Of a stretch of 64,000 bases of DNA, positions 19,007 through 27,874 are shown one piece after another. Position 1 is the first letter of the stretch. The number at the start of each line of letters is the position of its first letter. Below the pieces are notes generated by a model. That model was not told the origin of the DNA. It searched no databases and saw only the letters and a list, made by a program, of their open reading frames with translations. The position numbers and the translations under genes are program-made. This DNA is from Caulobacter segnis ATCC 21756 (GTDB taxonomy: Bacteria; Pseudomonadota; Alphaproteobacteria; Caulobacterales; Caulobacteraceae), in contig NC_014100.1 of assembly GCF_000092285.1 (NCBI RefSeq), positions 4,030,001 to 4,094,000 of the forward strand, given 5' to 3'.

Positions 19007-20935
19007 ATGGCCTCCAAGCCCGAAAGCCCGACCGAACCCTTCAAGCGCGCGCTGGCCCACGCGGCCCGTTCGCTCGCCGAGACGCCTGACCTTGAGGTCG
19101 TGTTCTCGGGGGATGGTCCGCAGCTCCTGGGCAATCGCGCCGTGCTGCCGCACCCGCCGCGCGACCTGTCGGGCAAGGAAGCCGCGCGCATTCGGGGCCT
19201 GGCCGACCAGATGGCCCTGCGCCTGGCGCACCACGACCCCGTCGCCCACGCCCGCGCCCGCCCCGCCTCGCCCGACGGCCAGGCGGCGTTCGAGTCGATC
19301 GAGCAGGCGCGGCTGGAAGCCATCGGCGCCAACGCCCTGGGCGGCGTGCGCGCCAACCTGACCGCCGCCCTCGAGACCCGCTTGGAGAAGCAGGGCCTGA
19401 CCCGCGCGGTCGCCACCGACACCCAGTCCGCCCCGATGGCCGAGATCCTTGGCCTGTTGGTTCGCGAGCGCCTGACCGGCGACGCCCCGCCGGACGGCGC
19501 CAAGGCGCTGGTCGATATCCTGCGCGCCGACATCGAGGCCCGCGCCGGCAAGGACCTCGACCGCCTGGCCGCCGCCATCGGCGACCAAGCCGCCTTCGCC
19601 CGCGTCAGCCGCGACATCCTTCGCGACCTCGACCTGGGCGAGGAAATGGCCGACGCCACCGAAAGCGCCGACGAGGACGACGGCGAGGAGGACGACTCCC
19701 CGACCGAGGGCGACGACAACGAGCAGGGCGAGGGCGAAGGCGAACAGCCCGAGGGCTCCTCGCCGCAGGAGAGCGAAGCTTCCGACCGCGAGTCCGAGGC
19801 CGGCGACGAGGAGATGGTCCAGTCGGATCAGGACGGCGAGGTCGAGGAGACCGACGAGGCGCCCGACATGGGCGACGGCGCCAAGCCCGCGCGTCCCGAT
19901 CCCGGTCAGGCCCAGGGCGGCGAGCCGCTCTACAAGATCTTCACGACCGAGTTCGACGAGATCGTCCAGGCCGAGGACCTGTGCGACGCCGAGGAGCTGA
20001 CGCGCCTGCGGACCTATCTGGACCAGCAGCTGTCGGCGCTCTCCAGCGTGGTCTCGCGCCTGGCCAACAAGCTGCAGCGCCGCCTGCTGGCCCAGCAGAA
20101 CCGCGCCTGGACCTTCGATCTCGAGGAAGGGATGCTGGACGTCGCCCGCCTGACGCGGGTGATCATCGACCCGACCGCGCCGCTGTCCTTCAAGCAGGAG
20201 GAGGACCAGGAGTTCCGCGACACGGTCGTGACCCTGCTGATCGACAATTCCGGCTCGATGCGCGGGCGGCCGATCATGGTGGCGGCGATCTGCGCCGACA
20301 TCTTGGCCCGCACCCTGGAGCGCTGCGGCGTCAAGACCGAGGTGCTGGGCTTCACCACCCGCGCCTGGAAGGGCGGCTCCAGCCGCGACGCCTGGATCAA
20401 GGCCGGCAAGCCGGCCGCGCCGGGCCGCCTGAACGACCTTCGCCACATCGTCTACAAGGCCGCCGACGCGCCTTGGCGGCGGGCGCGCAAGAACCTGGGC
20501 CTGATGATGCGCGAGGGGCTCCTGAAGGAGAACATCGACGGCGAGGCCCTGATGTGGGCGCACCAGCGCCTGGTCGGCCGGCCCGAAGCTCGCCGCATTC
20601 TGATGGTGATCTCCGACGGCGCGCCGGTGGACGACAGCACCCTGAGCGTGAATTCGGGTCACTATCTGGAGCGCCACTTGCGCCAGGTCATCGCCGAGAT
20701 CGAGGGCAAGAGTCCCGTCGAACTGATCGCCATCGGCATCGGCCACGACGTCACGCGCTACTACCGCCGCGCCGTCACCATCGTCGACGTCGAGCAGTTG
20801 GGCGGCGTTCTGGTCGAGCAGCTGGCGGCCCTCTTCGAGGAAGAGCCGCGCCAGATCGCCCGGGCGCGCGGCCTGCTGGCGCCGCTGCCGGTCGTGACGC
20901 CCCAGGCGGCCAAGCCCGCCAGGACGCCCGCGTGA
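19007..20935 (+). CDS. cobT: Aerobic cobaltochelatase subunit CobT
   Basis: 642 aa; with CobN and CobS it inserts cobalt into hydrogenobyrinate a,c-diamide in aerobic B12 synthesis. The order is a helical N-terminus ([16 protein letters not shown]), a strongly acidic linker (about 19650-19890), then a von Willebrand A domain with a MIDAS motif ([22 protein letters not shown]) and late [19 protein letters not shown] chose ATG 19007 (MASKPESP) over 18971. cobS, its usual neighbour, is not in this window. The stop overlaps the next gene (GTGA), implying translational coupling to an unrelated esterase-like lipoprotein. Confidence 0.93.
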   Translation: MASKPESPTEPFKRALAHAARSLAETPDLEVVFSGDGPQLLGNRAVLPHPPRDLSGKEAARIRGLADQMALRLAHHDPVAHARARPASPDGQAAFESIEQARLEAIGANALGGVRANLTAALETRLEKQGLTRAVATDTQSAPMAEILGLLVRERLTGDAPPDGAKALVDILRADIEARAGKDLDRLAAAIGDQAAFARVSRDILRDLDLGEEMADATESADEDDGEEDDSPTEGDDNEQGEGEGEQPEGSSPQESEASDRESEAGDEEMVQSDQDGEVEETDEAPDMGDGAKPARPDPGQAQGGEPLYKIFTTEFDEIVQAEDLCDAEELTRLRTYLDQQLSALSSVVSRLANKLQRRLLAQQNRAWTFDLEEGMLDVARLTRVIIDPTAPLSFKQEEDQEFRDTVVTLLIDNSGSMRGRPIMVAAICADILARTLERCGVKTEVLGFTTRAWKGGSSRDAWIKAGKPAAPGRLNDLRHIVYKAADAPWRRARKNLGLMMREGLLKENIDGEALMWAHQRLVGRPEARRILMVISDGAPVDDSTLSVNSGHYLERHLRQVIAEIEGKSPVELIAIGIGHDVTRYYRRAVTIVDVEQLGGVLVEQLAALFEEEPRQIARARGLLAPLPVVTPQAAKPARTPA

Positions 20936-22002
20936 GGGCTCGCCTTGCGCTGACCCTGGCGCTGGCCGGCGGCCTGGTCGCCGGCTGCGCCGAGCACGCC
21001 GCGCCGCCGCCCGTCATCCCGGCCGCACCGGTCAAGGCCGGCCCAGAGATCACCGTCGTCGCCACGCCGATCCCGATGGACGAGGCCGATCCGACCAAGG
21101 TCACGGCCGAGGGCGGCTTCACCTATGCCGGCGGCCTGGTGCTGACCAGCTCAGACACGACCCGGCTGCACGGCCTGTCGGACCTGCGCATCGGCGCGGG
21201 CGACGTGCTGACGGCGATCAGCGACGAGGGCGAGGTCTTCGAGGCCAAGATCCAGTTGGACACGGCCGGACGTCTGGCCGGCCTGACCGGCGGCAAGCTG
21301 TTTCCCCTGACCGGCCTTGATGGCCGCCCCCTGCAGGGCAAGCGCAACGCCGACGCCGAAGGCCTGGCGGTCATGCCCAATGGAGACCGCCTGGTCAGCT
21401 TCGAGGGCGACCACCGCATCTGGCTCTATCCGACCCAGGCCGACGGTGGCTGGGGGACGCCCCGCGCTGTCCCCAAGCCCGCGACCATCCTTCCCGAGAA
21501 CGAAGGCATGGAAGCGCTGACGGCCTACCCGGCCGCCGGTCCCGACGCCTATCTGGTCGGCGGGGAAGAGGGCGAGGTCTGGCTGTGCCGGCTCTCGGCC
21601 GACTGCAAGTCGCTGCCGCCCCAGTCGGGACCCGACTTCACCTGGGGCCTGACCGCCTTCGCGCCGTTCCAGGGAACGGCCGTGGCCACGCTGCACCGCG
21701 GCTATGATCCGATCCGCGGCTGGCGCGCCATCGTGCGCTTCATCTCGGACCCGACCTTGCCGCTCGCCCGCCAACGCACCGCCGCCTCGTTGCGCATCGA
21801 CGGCGCGATGCCGCGCGACAATTTCGAGGGGCTGGCGCTGTCGGGTTCGCCCTCCGGCGCGATCCGGATCTACGTGCTCTCTGACGACGGCGCGGTCAGC
21901 GCCAAGCAGCGCACCCTGCTGTTGGCGTTCGACTGGAAGCCGCCCCCTCCGCCGCCGCCCGCTCCGGCCGCGCCGCCCCGGAAGCCCGTCCGCAAGCGCT
22001 GA
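20932..22002 (+). CDS. Esterase-like-activity-of-phytase family lipoprotein
   Basis: 356 aa starting at a GTG that overlaps the cobT stop (GTGA). A lipoprotein signal ([15 protein letters not shown]) is followed by a beta-propeller-like body: [67 protein letters not shown], and [12 protein letters not shown] near the end. These match PF13449. It ends in a Pro/Arg/Lys tail. Probably anchored in the periplasm; substrate unknown. Confidence 0.85.
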   Translation: MRARLALTLALAGGLVAGCAEHAAPPPVIPAAPVKAGPEITVVATPIPMDEADPTKVTAEGGFTYAGGLVLTSSDTTRLHGLSDLRIGAGDVLTAISDEGEVFEAKIQLDTAGRLAGLTGGKLFPLTGLDGRPLQGKRNADAEGLAVMPNGDRLVSFEGDHRIWLYPTQADGGWGTPRAVPKPATILPENEGMEALTAYPAAGPDAYLVGGEEGEVWLCRLSADCKSLPPQSGPDFTWGLTAFAPFQGTAVATLHRGYDPIRGWRAIVRFISDPTLPLARQRTAASLRIDGAMPRDNFEGLALSGSPSGAIRIYVLSDDGAVSAKQRTLLLAFDWKPPPPPPPAPAAPPRKPVRKR

Positions 22003-22174
22003 GCCTTCGCGCTCGCACACCTTAACGGAAATCAACCAAGTCACTGAAATCGTTTCGTTGGCAACGATATGGTACCGCTAACATTTTTTCGCCCGAATGG
22101 CGTTTTCGCACTTGCAGCGGACAACGTTGTCAGTCATTCCTAGCTTGACGGTCGATGAGGCGAGAACCCACGGG

Positions 22175-22216
22175 CCGTCAGAGGAACGCGCCGGGAGGCG
22201 GTTGAACCCAACCTCC
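22175..22216 (+). promoter_or_regulatory. Shared leader motif of the UrcA-like pair, copy 1
   Basis: CCGTCAGAGGAACGCG (22175-22190), identical to 22726-22741, followed by an imperfect hairpin GGAGGCGGTTG / CAACCTCC ending 20 bp before the ATG at 22234. Possible 5'-UTR regulatory element (inference). Confidence 0.5.
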
Positions 22217-22233
22217 TTTCCGGGACTATCAAC

Positions 22234-22545
22234 ATGATCCGTCTGCTCGTTATCGCCGTCAGCGCCCTGATGGCCACCACCGCCGCCACCTCGGCCAGCG
22301 CCGGCGAAATCACCATCAAGGTGCGCGGCCGTCCGACCGCCGAGGTCCACGCCGAAATCATCCAGGCCGCCAAGCAGCTGTGCCAGGAAGACCTCGCCGG
22401 CAACCCCGCCGCCAGCGACCTGGCCCCCTACTGCGTGCGCGAGATCACCCGCGACGCCGTGGCCCGCACCAACAGCCCCGAGCTCGCCGCCTTCAACAAG
22501 GCCCAGGCTCGCTCCGTCTACGCGATGCGCGTCGCGCTCCGCTAG
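22234..22545 (+). CDS. UrcA-like exported small protein, copy 1
   Basis: 103 aa with a clear signal peptide (MIRLLVIAVSALMATTAATSASA). The mature part, ITIKVRGRPTAEVHAEIIQAAKQLCQEDL...PYCVREITRDAVART, fits the UrcA pattern of a strand followed by helices with two spaced cysteines, which could form a disulfide. A paralogue (22783-23076) lies 237 bp downstream with the same leader. Role unknown; probably periplasmic. Confidence 0.7.
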   Translation: MIRLLVIAVSALMATTAATSASAGEITIKVRGRPTAEVHAEIIQAAKQLCQEDLAGNPAASDLAPYCVREITRDAVARTNSPELAAFNKAQARSVYAMRVALR

Positions 22546-22558
22546 GCAAACCAAGAGG

Positions 22559-22591
22559 CCCGCGAGCCGTAGCGCTCGCGGGTCTTTTTTT
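22559..22591 (+). terminator. Rho-independent terminator after UrcA-like copy 1
   Basis: CCCGCGAGC / GCTCGCGGG (22559-22567 with 22574-22582), a 6-nt loop, then TCTTTTTTT. Separates the two UrcA-like genes into independent units. Confidence 0.9.
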
Positions 22592-22725
22592 ACGTTCAAC
22601 GATTTGCGACCTCGGCGACACCATGCCGACCCATTTTAGGGTGCGCCGCAACATTATCGTTGATCACCCAACAGAACGTCGCTATATCGGCAAGGACGGA
22701 TCCAACGGGCGAAAGACCTAGGCGA

Positions 22726-22770
22726 CCGTCAGAGGAACGCGTCTGGAGGTGGTTGCGCACAACCCCCTTT
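22726..22770 (+). promoter_or_regulatory. Shared leader motif of the UrcA-like pair, copy 2
   Basis: CCGTCAGAGGAACGCG (22726-22741) followed by GGAGGTGGTTG-CGCA-CAACCCCC. The stem position and GGTTG/CAACC core match copy 1 while loop bases differ. The motif ends 41 bp before the ATG at 22783. Confidence 0.5.
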
Positions 22771-22782
22771 CGGAACATCGAC

Positions 22783-23076
22783 ATGATCCGCTCCATCGTT
22801 CTGGCCGCTTCGGCCATCGCCCTGGCCATCGCCGCTCCGGCCTCGGCTGCTGAAATGCGCGTCAAGGTCGCCGGCAAGTCGGCCGCCGAAGTCCGCGCCG
22901 AAATCGTCAAGGCGGCCTCGACCGTCTGCTGGCAAGACATCCGCGGCGAAGCCCTCGCCGGCTACATGTACCCGGCCTGCATCCGCGCCTCGGTCAACGA
23001 AGCCGTCGCGAAGATCAACAACCCGGCTCTGAGCGCTTACAACGCCTCGAACCCGGCCTCGACCGTTTCGCGCTAA
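22783..23076 (+). CDS. UrcA-like exported small protein, copy 2
   Basis: 97 aa: signal peptide MIRSIVLAASAIALAIAAPASAA, then MRVKVAGKSAAEVRAEIVKAASTVCWQDIRG and YPACIRASVNEAVAKINNPALSAYN. It aligns with copy 1 along its whole length, including both cysteines and the NxPxLxAxN tail. I chose the ATG at 22783, which opens the signal peptide; the in-frame upstream start at 22660 runs through the leader. Function unknown. Confidence 0.7.
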   Translation: MIRSIVLAASAIALAIAAPASAAEMRVKVAGKSAAEVRAEIVKAASTVCWQDIRGEALAGYMYPACIRASVNEAVAKINNPALSAYNASNPASTVSR

Positions 23077-23133
23077 GCGCCAAAAAGTTTAGTACCGCGT
23101 TCCAGTACCCCGCGTAACAGTACCGAGCTTTAC

Positions 23134-23170
23134 AAACCCGCCGCGGCCCAAGCCGCGGCGGGTTTTGTTT
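23134..23170. terminator. Bidirectional terminator between UrcA-like copy 2 and nadV
   Basis: AAACCCGCCGCGGC / GCCGCGGCGGGTTT (23134-23147 with 23152-23165), a perfect 14-bp stem with T-rich sequence on the plus-strand side and A-rich on the other. It sits between convergent genes. Confidence 0.9.
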
Positions 23171-24559
23171 TCAGGCCTCGCTGCGCGCCCGGACTTCGGC
23201 CAAGATCTGGTCGACCAGTAGCGCGCCGTCCTCCCACACGGTCACCATGGCGTCGCGCCAGCCGGGTTCAGGCGCTTGCCCCTCGGCGAGCGCGACGGTG
23301 CGATACGTCCCCGCTTCGTCGACCAGCAGCGTCAGTCGACCGGCCTTCGACTTCTTGCCGGGATCGGTCGCCGGATCCTTGCTGACGTCGATCCAACGGC
23401 CGTCGACCTTGGCGGCCGAGCACTTCAGCGCGAACCTTTGCGTGTCACGGTCCAACTGCTGTAGCAGGCCGCCGCCCATGCCGAAGGCCAGGTTTTCGGC
23501 GCTGAAGCCGTCGGCGACGATGCGATCGAGGATCGCCGCGATGCTGACCGGATTGACCCCGTCGCCCTGGATCACCCGGACGTGGTTCAGCACCTTGTAG
23601 CCCTTGCCGTTGACCGTGGACCCGAAGGTCTCATCCAGGATCTCCAGGGTCTTGGCGACGACCGTGACGGGGTCGCCCGAGTCGGGCCGGACCACCAGGG
23701 TGGCGCCGCTGTCGATCACCGCCTGGCGCAAGGCCCCGCCCCAGAGGTCACGAACCGCGTGGAACAGGTCGTAGCTGTCCGACACCACCGAGAACAGCGC
23801 GCCCGGCTTGCCAAAGCGCGTGAGCATGTTGCGGTAGGCCTCGACCTCATTGGGCCGACCCCAGCTGGTGATGGTGCTGTGCTCGGCGGCGGGGATCGAG
23901 AAGGCCGCCATCGGCTCGCCGTACCAGGCGCGGCCGGCCAGCACGGCGCTCAGGGTGTCGCTGCCTTGGAAGTTCACCAGATGCGCCAGCCCGCCCAGGG
24001 CCGCCGACTCCTGGCTGGAGACGCCCCGCGCGCCGAAGTCGTGCAGCTTGAACGGCAGCTCGGTCGCGGCGTTGTCGCTGGTCTTCTCCAGCGCCGCGCG
24101 GAGCGTCTGCTTCACATGCCAGCTGATCGTGGCGACCGTGATCGGATACCAGACCCGCAGCAGCAGGGTCTCCAGGTAGGACGGCAGCCAGAAGCACTCC
24201 GGATCGGTGTTCTCGATCGTCATCAGCGCCTGGTGCGTGGGCACGACCGCGCCCTCGGGCACGGCGCGGATGCGCACCGGCAGGCGTCCGCCGTGGACAT
24301 CGACGATCCGGCGCCAGCCGGCCTCGTTGAATGGCTCGCCGTGGACGGCCAGAAGCGCAGCGGCCTCGTCGACCATCTCGTGGGTGACCGGCCTGCCCAG
24401 CCGGCTCTTGAGGATCGCCTGCAGGCCGAAGAAGACCGTCCGGTCATAGCGCCCGCCCCGGCTTTCCACATACGAGAAGGCCGCGGTCGTGTTGGGCGGG
24501 TATTGCAGCCAGTGGCTGGCTTTGTAGCTGTCGGTGTCCAGGATCAGGTTGTCGAACAT
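23171..24559 (-). CDS. nadV: Nicotinamide phosphoribosyltransferase
   Basis: 462-aa enzyme converting nicotinamide and PRPP to NMN. Family landmarks are LDTDSYKASHWLQYPP, FSYVESRGGRYDRTVFFGLQ, FKLHDFGARGVSSQESAALGG (catalytic region), IPAAEHSTITSWGR, VSDSYDLFHAV, LVVRPDSGDPV and IQGDGVNP, FGMGGGLLQQLDRDTQ. This is the NAMPT/NadV type, not nicotinate PncB. The next upstream gene encodes the NMN adenylyltransferase, so the two make NAD directly from nicotinamide. Confidence 0.96.
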   Translation of the reverse strand: MFDNLILDTDSYKASHWLQYPPNTTAAFSYVESRGGRYDRTVFFGLQAILKSRLGRPVTHEMVDEAAALLAVHGEPFNEAGWRRIVDVHGGRLPVRIRAVPEGAVVPTHQALMTIENTDPECFWLPSYLETLLLRVWYPITVATISWHVKQTLRAALEKTSDNAATELPFKLHDFGARGVSSQESAALGGLAHLVNFQGSDTLSAVLAGRAWYGEPMAAFSIPAAEHSTITSWGRPNEVEAYRNMLTRFGKPGALFSVVSDSYDLFHAVRDLWGGALRQAVIDSGATLVVRPDSGDPVTVVAKTLEILDETFGSTVNGKGYKVLNHVRVIQGDGVNPVSIAAILDRIVADGFSAENLAFGMGGGLLQQLDRDTQRFALKCSAAKVDGRWIDVSKDPATDPGKKSKAGRLTLLVDEAGTYRTVALAEGQAPEPGWRDAMVTVWEDGALLVDQILAEVRARSEA

Positions 24560-24627
24560 CGCGGAAGCTCCTTCGCGCGGACCAAGGCCGCGCCGTCTGT
24601 CGGCGCGGAGAAACAGGCGGGGACGGC

Positions 24628-25668
24628 TCAGGCGCCGCCGACGAAATGCTCAAGGATGTGGAAGTGGTCTTCGAAGAACTGCTCCTCCATCAGCAATGCT
24701 TCGCCCAGCGGGATCCAGCGAACCCGATCGGCGTCATCGGCCGCGCGAATCTTGGGCAGGTCGCCGGTCGGGAAGTCGAAGTAGAAGGCGTGGGTGATCG
24801 TGCGGCCGCGCAAGGAGCGCCCTGGATAGTCAAAGACCTGCTGGCCCTTGATCGATCCGCGCAACACCGCGGGCGGAACCTTCAGGCGCGTCTCTTCCTG
24901 CAGCTCGCGGATCGCCGCGTCCCGCACGGTCTCGCCCTGCTCGACGAAGCCGCCCGGCAAAGCCCACAGCCCCTTGCCCGGCTCGGCGCGGCGGCGGACC
25001 AGAAGCACGTGGCCTGAGTGCACGACCACTGCGTCGGCGGTGACGAAGGTGGGCGGATAGGGCGCGGCGGCCCAGCTCTGGCGATAGGCCCGCATGAAGG
25101 CGTCCTCGCGCGCGAGCTGGGCGTAGGCGGGCGAGCCGGCGCGGAAGGCCTCCAGCATGCCGAACACCCCGGGCGGCGTGTTGGCCTCCACCAGGCGCAG
25201 GGCGCCGGCCTCGCCGGAGAACAACCAGGCGCGCAGCTCGGTGGCCGAGAGCACGTCGGTGTGCTGGACATCGACCAGCGGCCATTGCGGGAAGGCGGCG
25301 AGATACGCGCCGGTCGCGCCGTCCTTGTCTCGACCGATCAGCCCGACCGTGGCGTCGGGCGCGGCTCCGTCGGCCTCCAGCACCTCTGCGACCAGTCGCT
25401 GGACGTCGGCCACCCAGACGGTTTCGTTGTAGAGCCGGTCACGGAGCGGCCGGATCAGCAGACGCTCGGCCTGGTCTTCCGCCGCGGCGCGGATCATCAC
25501 GGCGCGCTCGCCGACATTGAAGGGATTGCGGGTGGTGCGGGGCTGCCCGGCGCTGCCGATCAGGACAATGACCTTGCCCGCCAGCCGCAGCGCATGCCGC
25601 AGCACGCTGAGATGGCCGTTGTGGAACGGCTGGAAACGCCCGATCAGGACGAGATAGTCGTAGCGCAT
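24628..25668 (-). CDS. nadM: Bifunctional NMN adenylyltransferase / Nudix hydrolase
   Basis: 346 aa with two enzymes. The N-terminal NadM domain (residues 1-~175) has LIGRFQPFHNGHLSVLRHAL (HxGH nucleotidyltransferase motif) and GSAGQPRTTRNPFNVGERAVMI. The C-terminal Nudix domain (from ~205) has the box GGFVEQGETVRDAAIRELQEET. The first joins NMN and ATP to give NAD; the second hydrolyses ADP-ribose-type compounds in related proteins. Translated before nadV (68-bp gap), likely one operon. A palindrome at 25716-25738 lies upstream. Confidence 0.94.
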   Translation of the reverse strand: MRYDYLVLIGRFQPFHNGHLSVLRHALRLAGKVIVLIGSAGQPRTTRNPFNVGERAVMIRAAAEDQAERLLIRPLRDRLYNETVWVADVQRLVAEVLEADGAAPDATVGLIGRDKDGATGAYLAAFPQWPLVDVQHTDVLSATELRAWLFSGEAGALRLVEANTPPGVFGMLEAFRAGSPAYAQLAREDAFMRAYRQSWAAAPYPPTFVTADAVVVHSGHVLLVRRRAEPGKGLWALPGGFVEQGETVRDAAIRELQEETRLKVPPAVLRGSIKGQQVFDYPGRSLRGRTITHAFYFDFPTGDLPKIRAADDADRVRWIPLGEALLMEEQFFEDHFHILEHFVGGA

Positions 25669-25715
25669 GAGGCTCCCTCACGCTGGGTTGCGTCGCCGGT
25701 CTATCCAGCGACACC

Positions 25716-25738
25716 CTTATGCTAGTTTTGAGCATAAG
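25716..25738. promoter_or_regulatory. Palindromic operator candidate of the nadM-nadV operon
   Basis: CTTATGCT (25716-25723) and AGCATAAG (25731-25738), a perfect 8-bp inverted repeat with a 7-bp spacer, 47-70 bp upstream of the nadM start. Alphaproteobacterial NAD genes are often repressed by Nudix-type regulators (NrtR, NadQ); no regulator gene is nearby, so the partner is inferred. Confidence 0.55.
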
Positions 25739-25776
25739 TGCCGTCAACCGGAAATCGCGACACCCCGACCACGACG

Positions 25777-25809
25777 AAAAGCCCGCCGGGAATGATCCCG
25801 GCGGGCTTT
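25777..25809 (-). terminator. Rho-independent terminator of rpmB
   Basis: AAAGCCCGCCGGG / CCCGGCGGGCTTT (25778-25790 with 25797-25809), 6-nt loop; on the minus strand the stem ends in TTTT. It lies 46 bp after the rpmB stop. Confidence 0.9.
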
Positions 25810-25855
25810 CAAATCGTCAGCCTAGAAGGGCCGTCAGCCTTAGCGGCCTAGAGCC

Positions 25856-26155
25856 TTAAGCAGCCTGAGCGGCGGCCTTGGCCTTGGCCTTCACCTGGGC
25901 CTTGATCTTCAGGGCGCGCGGCGACAGCTGCTCGTCCTTGGCGCCCAGCAGGAAGGTGTCCAGGCCGCCCTTGAAGTCCAGGGTGCGCAGGGCCGCGTTG
26001 CTGATGCGCAGCTTGAAGCTCTGGCCCAGCGACTCCGACTGGAGCGTGGCGGGCGACAGGGCCGGCAGGAAGCGGCGCTTGGTCTTGATGTTCGAGTGGC
26101 TCACATTGTGGCCGACCATCGGACCGATACCGGTAAGTTCGCAACGGCGCGACAT
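25856..26155 (-). CDS. rpmB: 50S ribosomal protein L28
   Basis: 99 aa. [33 protein letters not shown] is the L28 signature, with later [21 protein letters not shown]. The tail is an Ala/Lys extension ([17 protein letters not shown]), common in alphaproteobacterial L28. I chose the ATG at 26155; the longer ORF adds 46 residues not found in L28. Single gene with its own terminator. Confidence 0.97.
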   Translation of the reverse strand: MSRRCELTGIGPMVGHNVSHSNIKTKRRFLPALSPATLQSESLGQSFKLRISNAALRTLDFKGGLDTFLLGAKDEQLSPRALKIKAQVKAKAKAAAQAA

Positions 26156-26407
26156 GGTGGTTACCTTGGCTTGGGCGAAGCCCCGCCCCTTGAGAAGAGC
26201 CTGGCCCGCTAAGATATGAATTCGGACACGCGATCCGGACGAGCTGGCCGCGCGAGAGCGGGCGATATAGGCGAAGGCCGCCCCCTGAGTCAAGGCGGGC
26301 CTGGCCGTTTGTTGACGCTCGCGAGGGAACCCACCGCCTCACGTCCGCCTTCAAGCACGGTTCATCTGGCTCTCTATATATGGGGCCGTATGAAGGAGAC
26401 ACGCCGT

Positions 26408-26866
26408 ATGCGTTCGAGCGCCCTCGCCGCTTCCGTTCTGGCCCTGGCGGCCGCCACCCCTCTGGCCGCGTCCAGCCAGGTCCGCCAAGCCACGACCGCC
26501 CCGGCGGCGCGAACGATTCTGCCCGGTCACTGGGAATACGACTATCGGGTCGGCCCGATCCCGGCCGGCAGCGAGAGCAAATGCCTCAAGCCCGCCGACG
26601 TCGAGCAGTTCTCGCGCGGCATCTGCACCCGCAAGTACCGCTGCGACTACACGACCAACGTCGTCTCCAACGGCAAGATCAAGCTGAAGGGCACTTGGAC
26701 CGATAAGAAGGACCGCGTGGCGCCGGTGACGGCCGACGGCTCGTACACGCCCGAGAGCTTCACGCTGAACATCCACATGAAGACGATCAACGGCCTGCCG
26801 CTAGCGGGCGTGATGACCGCCAAGCGCGTCTCGGCCGAATGCCCCGCCGAACAGGCGACGAAGTAG
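26408..26866 (+). CDS. DUF3617 exported protein
   Basis: 152 aa: signal peptide MRSSALAASVLALAAATPLAASS, then GHWEYDYRVGPIPAGSESKCLKPADVEQFSRGICTRKYRC, with the three or four cysteines and G.We pattern typical of DUF3617, and GKIKLKGTWTDKK, YTPESFTLNIHMKT, ISAEC-like end. AAGGAG sits 9 bp before the ATG at 26408. Divergent from rpmB. Function unknown; periplasmic. Confidence 0.8.
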   Translation: MRSSALAASVLALAAATPLAASSQVRQATTAPAARTILPGHWEYDYRVGPIPAGSESKCLKPADVEQFSRGICTRKYRCDYTTNVVSNGKIKLKGTWTDKKDRVAPVTADGSYTPESFTLNIHMKTINGLPLAGVMTAKRVSAECPAEQATK

Positions 26867-27056
26867 CCGTATGGCAAAGCTTCGTTTGTGGTTAACGCGA
26901 ATTGAGATACAATAGATTGTAGGGAACAAACACTGAATCGGCGAACGTCGCTGATTCGGTCATGATTCGTTTCGCCCCTGTTCGGCTAAGGGTTAGCCGG
27001 CGTTAAGGGGTGGGCGACGGCGAGCATTTCCCTTCACCGCATCAGCGCACGACCTT
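26867..27056. other. Intergenic region with a cluster of three GANTC sites
   Basis: No gene seen between the DUF3617 stop and the palindromic element near 27.06 kb. GAATC (26935-26939), GATTC (26953-26957) and GATTC (26964-26968) fall within 34 bp; GANTC is the CcrM methylation site in Caulobacter. A half-match to a CtrA box (GTTA-N7-TTAA) lies near 26992-27006. No clear downstream start on either strand; a small RNA is possible. Confidence 0.4.
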
Positions 27057-27211
27057 CCCTCTCCCCTCGCGGGAGAGGGTGGCCCGCGAAGCGGGTCGGG
27101 TGAGGGTTTGAAGATGGCGTCAGCCGTGGCGATGGGCTCCAGCCACTCAAGCCGATGAGATTATAGCCCCCTCATCCGTCGCTTTCGGCGACACCTTCTC
27201 CCGCAAGGGGA
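27057..27211. repeat. Palindromic REP-like element F, running into an MGMT gene
   Basis: Left hairpin CCTCTCCCCTCGCGGGAGAGG (near 27058-27078), middle CCCGCGAAGCGGG, and right part CCCCTCATCCGTCGC...TTCTCCCGCAAGGGGAGAA (27168-27208). The right end lies inside the 3' end of the MGMT gene (27172-27795) and encodes its last residues. Confidence 0.7.
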
Positions 27212-27795
27212 GAAGGAACTCGCGCCCCCCGCGGCGGCGCGACCGAGAACTCCAGGTCGAACAGGGTCGGGACCGCGTCGGTCTTGGCCTTTTCCAGCGT
27301 CAGCAGCCGGGCCTTGGTGGTCGAGCCGCCGGGCGCCGAGAACCCGCCGATGCCGCCCGAAGCGGACAGCACCCGGTGACAGGGCACCACGATCGGCCAG
27401 GGGTTCTCGCCGAGCGCCTTGCCTACGGCCCGGGCCGCGCCCGGCTCGCCCATGGCCTTGGCGACCTCGCCATAGGTCGAGGTCTCGCCCGGCGCGATGG
27501 CCCGGGCGATCTCGTAGACTCGCAGATTGAAGGCGGACTGGCCGCCGAGATCCAACGGCACGTCGGCCAGATCGTCGCGCCCGCCCGACAGCAGGTCGCG
27601 GATCCGATCGATCACCGCCTCGACCTCGGGCGGAGGCTCGGACTCGACGGCCTCGGGGAAACGCCGCCGCAGCCGCGCCCAGGCCGCGCCGGGCGTGCTC
27701 TCGGGCAACTGCAAGCCGATCAGGCCGCTCGCCCCCCAAGCGAGGCCGCAGCGCCCGATGCTGGTGTCGAAAAGGGCGAAACCCTGGGTCGGCAT
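27172..27795 (-). CDS. Methylated-DNA--[protein]-cysteine S-methyltransferase, copy 2
   Basis: 207 aa from the ATG at 27795 (MPTQGFALFDTSIGRCGLAWG). It contains FNLRVYEIARAIAPGETSTYGEVAKAMGEPGAARAVGKALGENPWPIVVPCHRVLSASG, the helix-turn-helix and PCHRV active site of alkylguanine transferases. It differs clearly from the copy at 12166-12705 and is not a recent duplicate. The last ~13 residues (PLAGEGVAESDG) are encoded by a palindromic repeat. The ORF upstream of 27795 overlaps the divergent amidohydrolase and is not used. Confidence 0.9.
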   Translation of the reverse strand: MPTQGFALFDTSIGRCGLAWGASGLIGLQLPESTPGAAWARLRRRFPEAVESEPPPEVEAVIDRIRDLLSGGRDDLADVPLDLGGQSAFNLRVYEIARAIAPGETSTYGEVAKAMGEPGAARAVGKALGENPWPIVVPCHRVLSASGGIGGFSAPGGSTTKARLLTLEKAKTDAVPTLFDLEFSVAPPRGARVPSPLAGEGVAESDG

Positions 27796-27874
27796 GGGGA
27801 AAAAGTAGCAGGCCTGTTGCCGCTGGCGAAGAACCGCCCATACGATTTCCGAGATTTGCCGTCGGAGATCGCCC

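Noticed and set aside
26985..27010. A full CtrA binding site (TTAA-N7-TTAA)
   Set aside because: Only one half matches at the right spacing.
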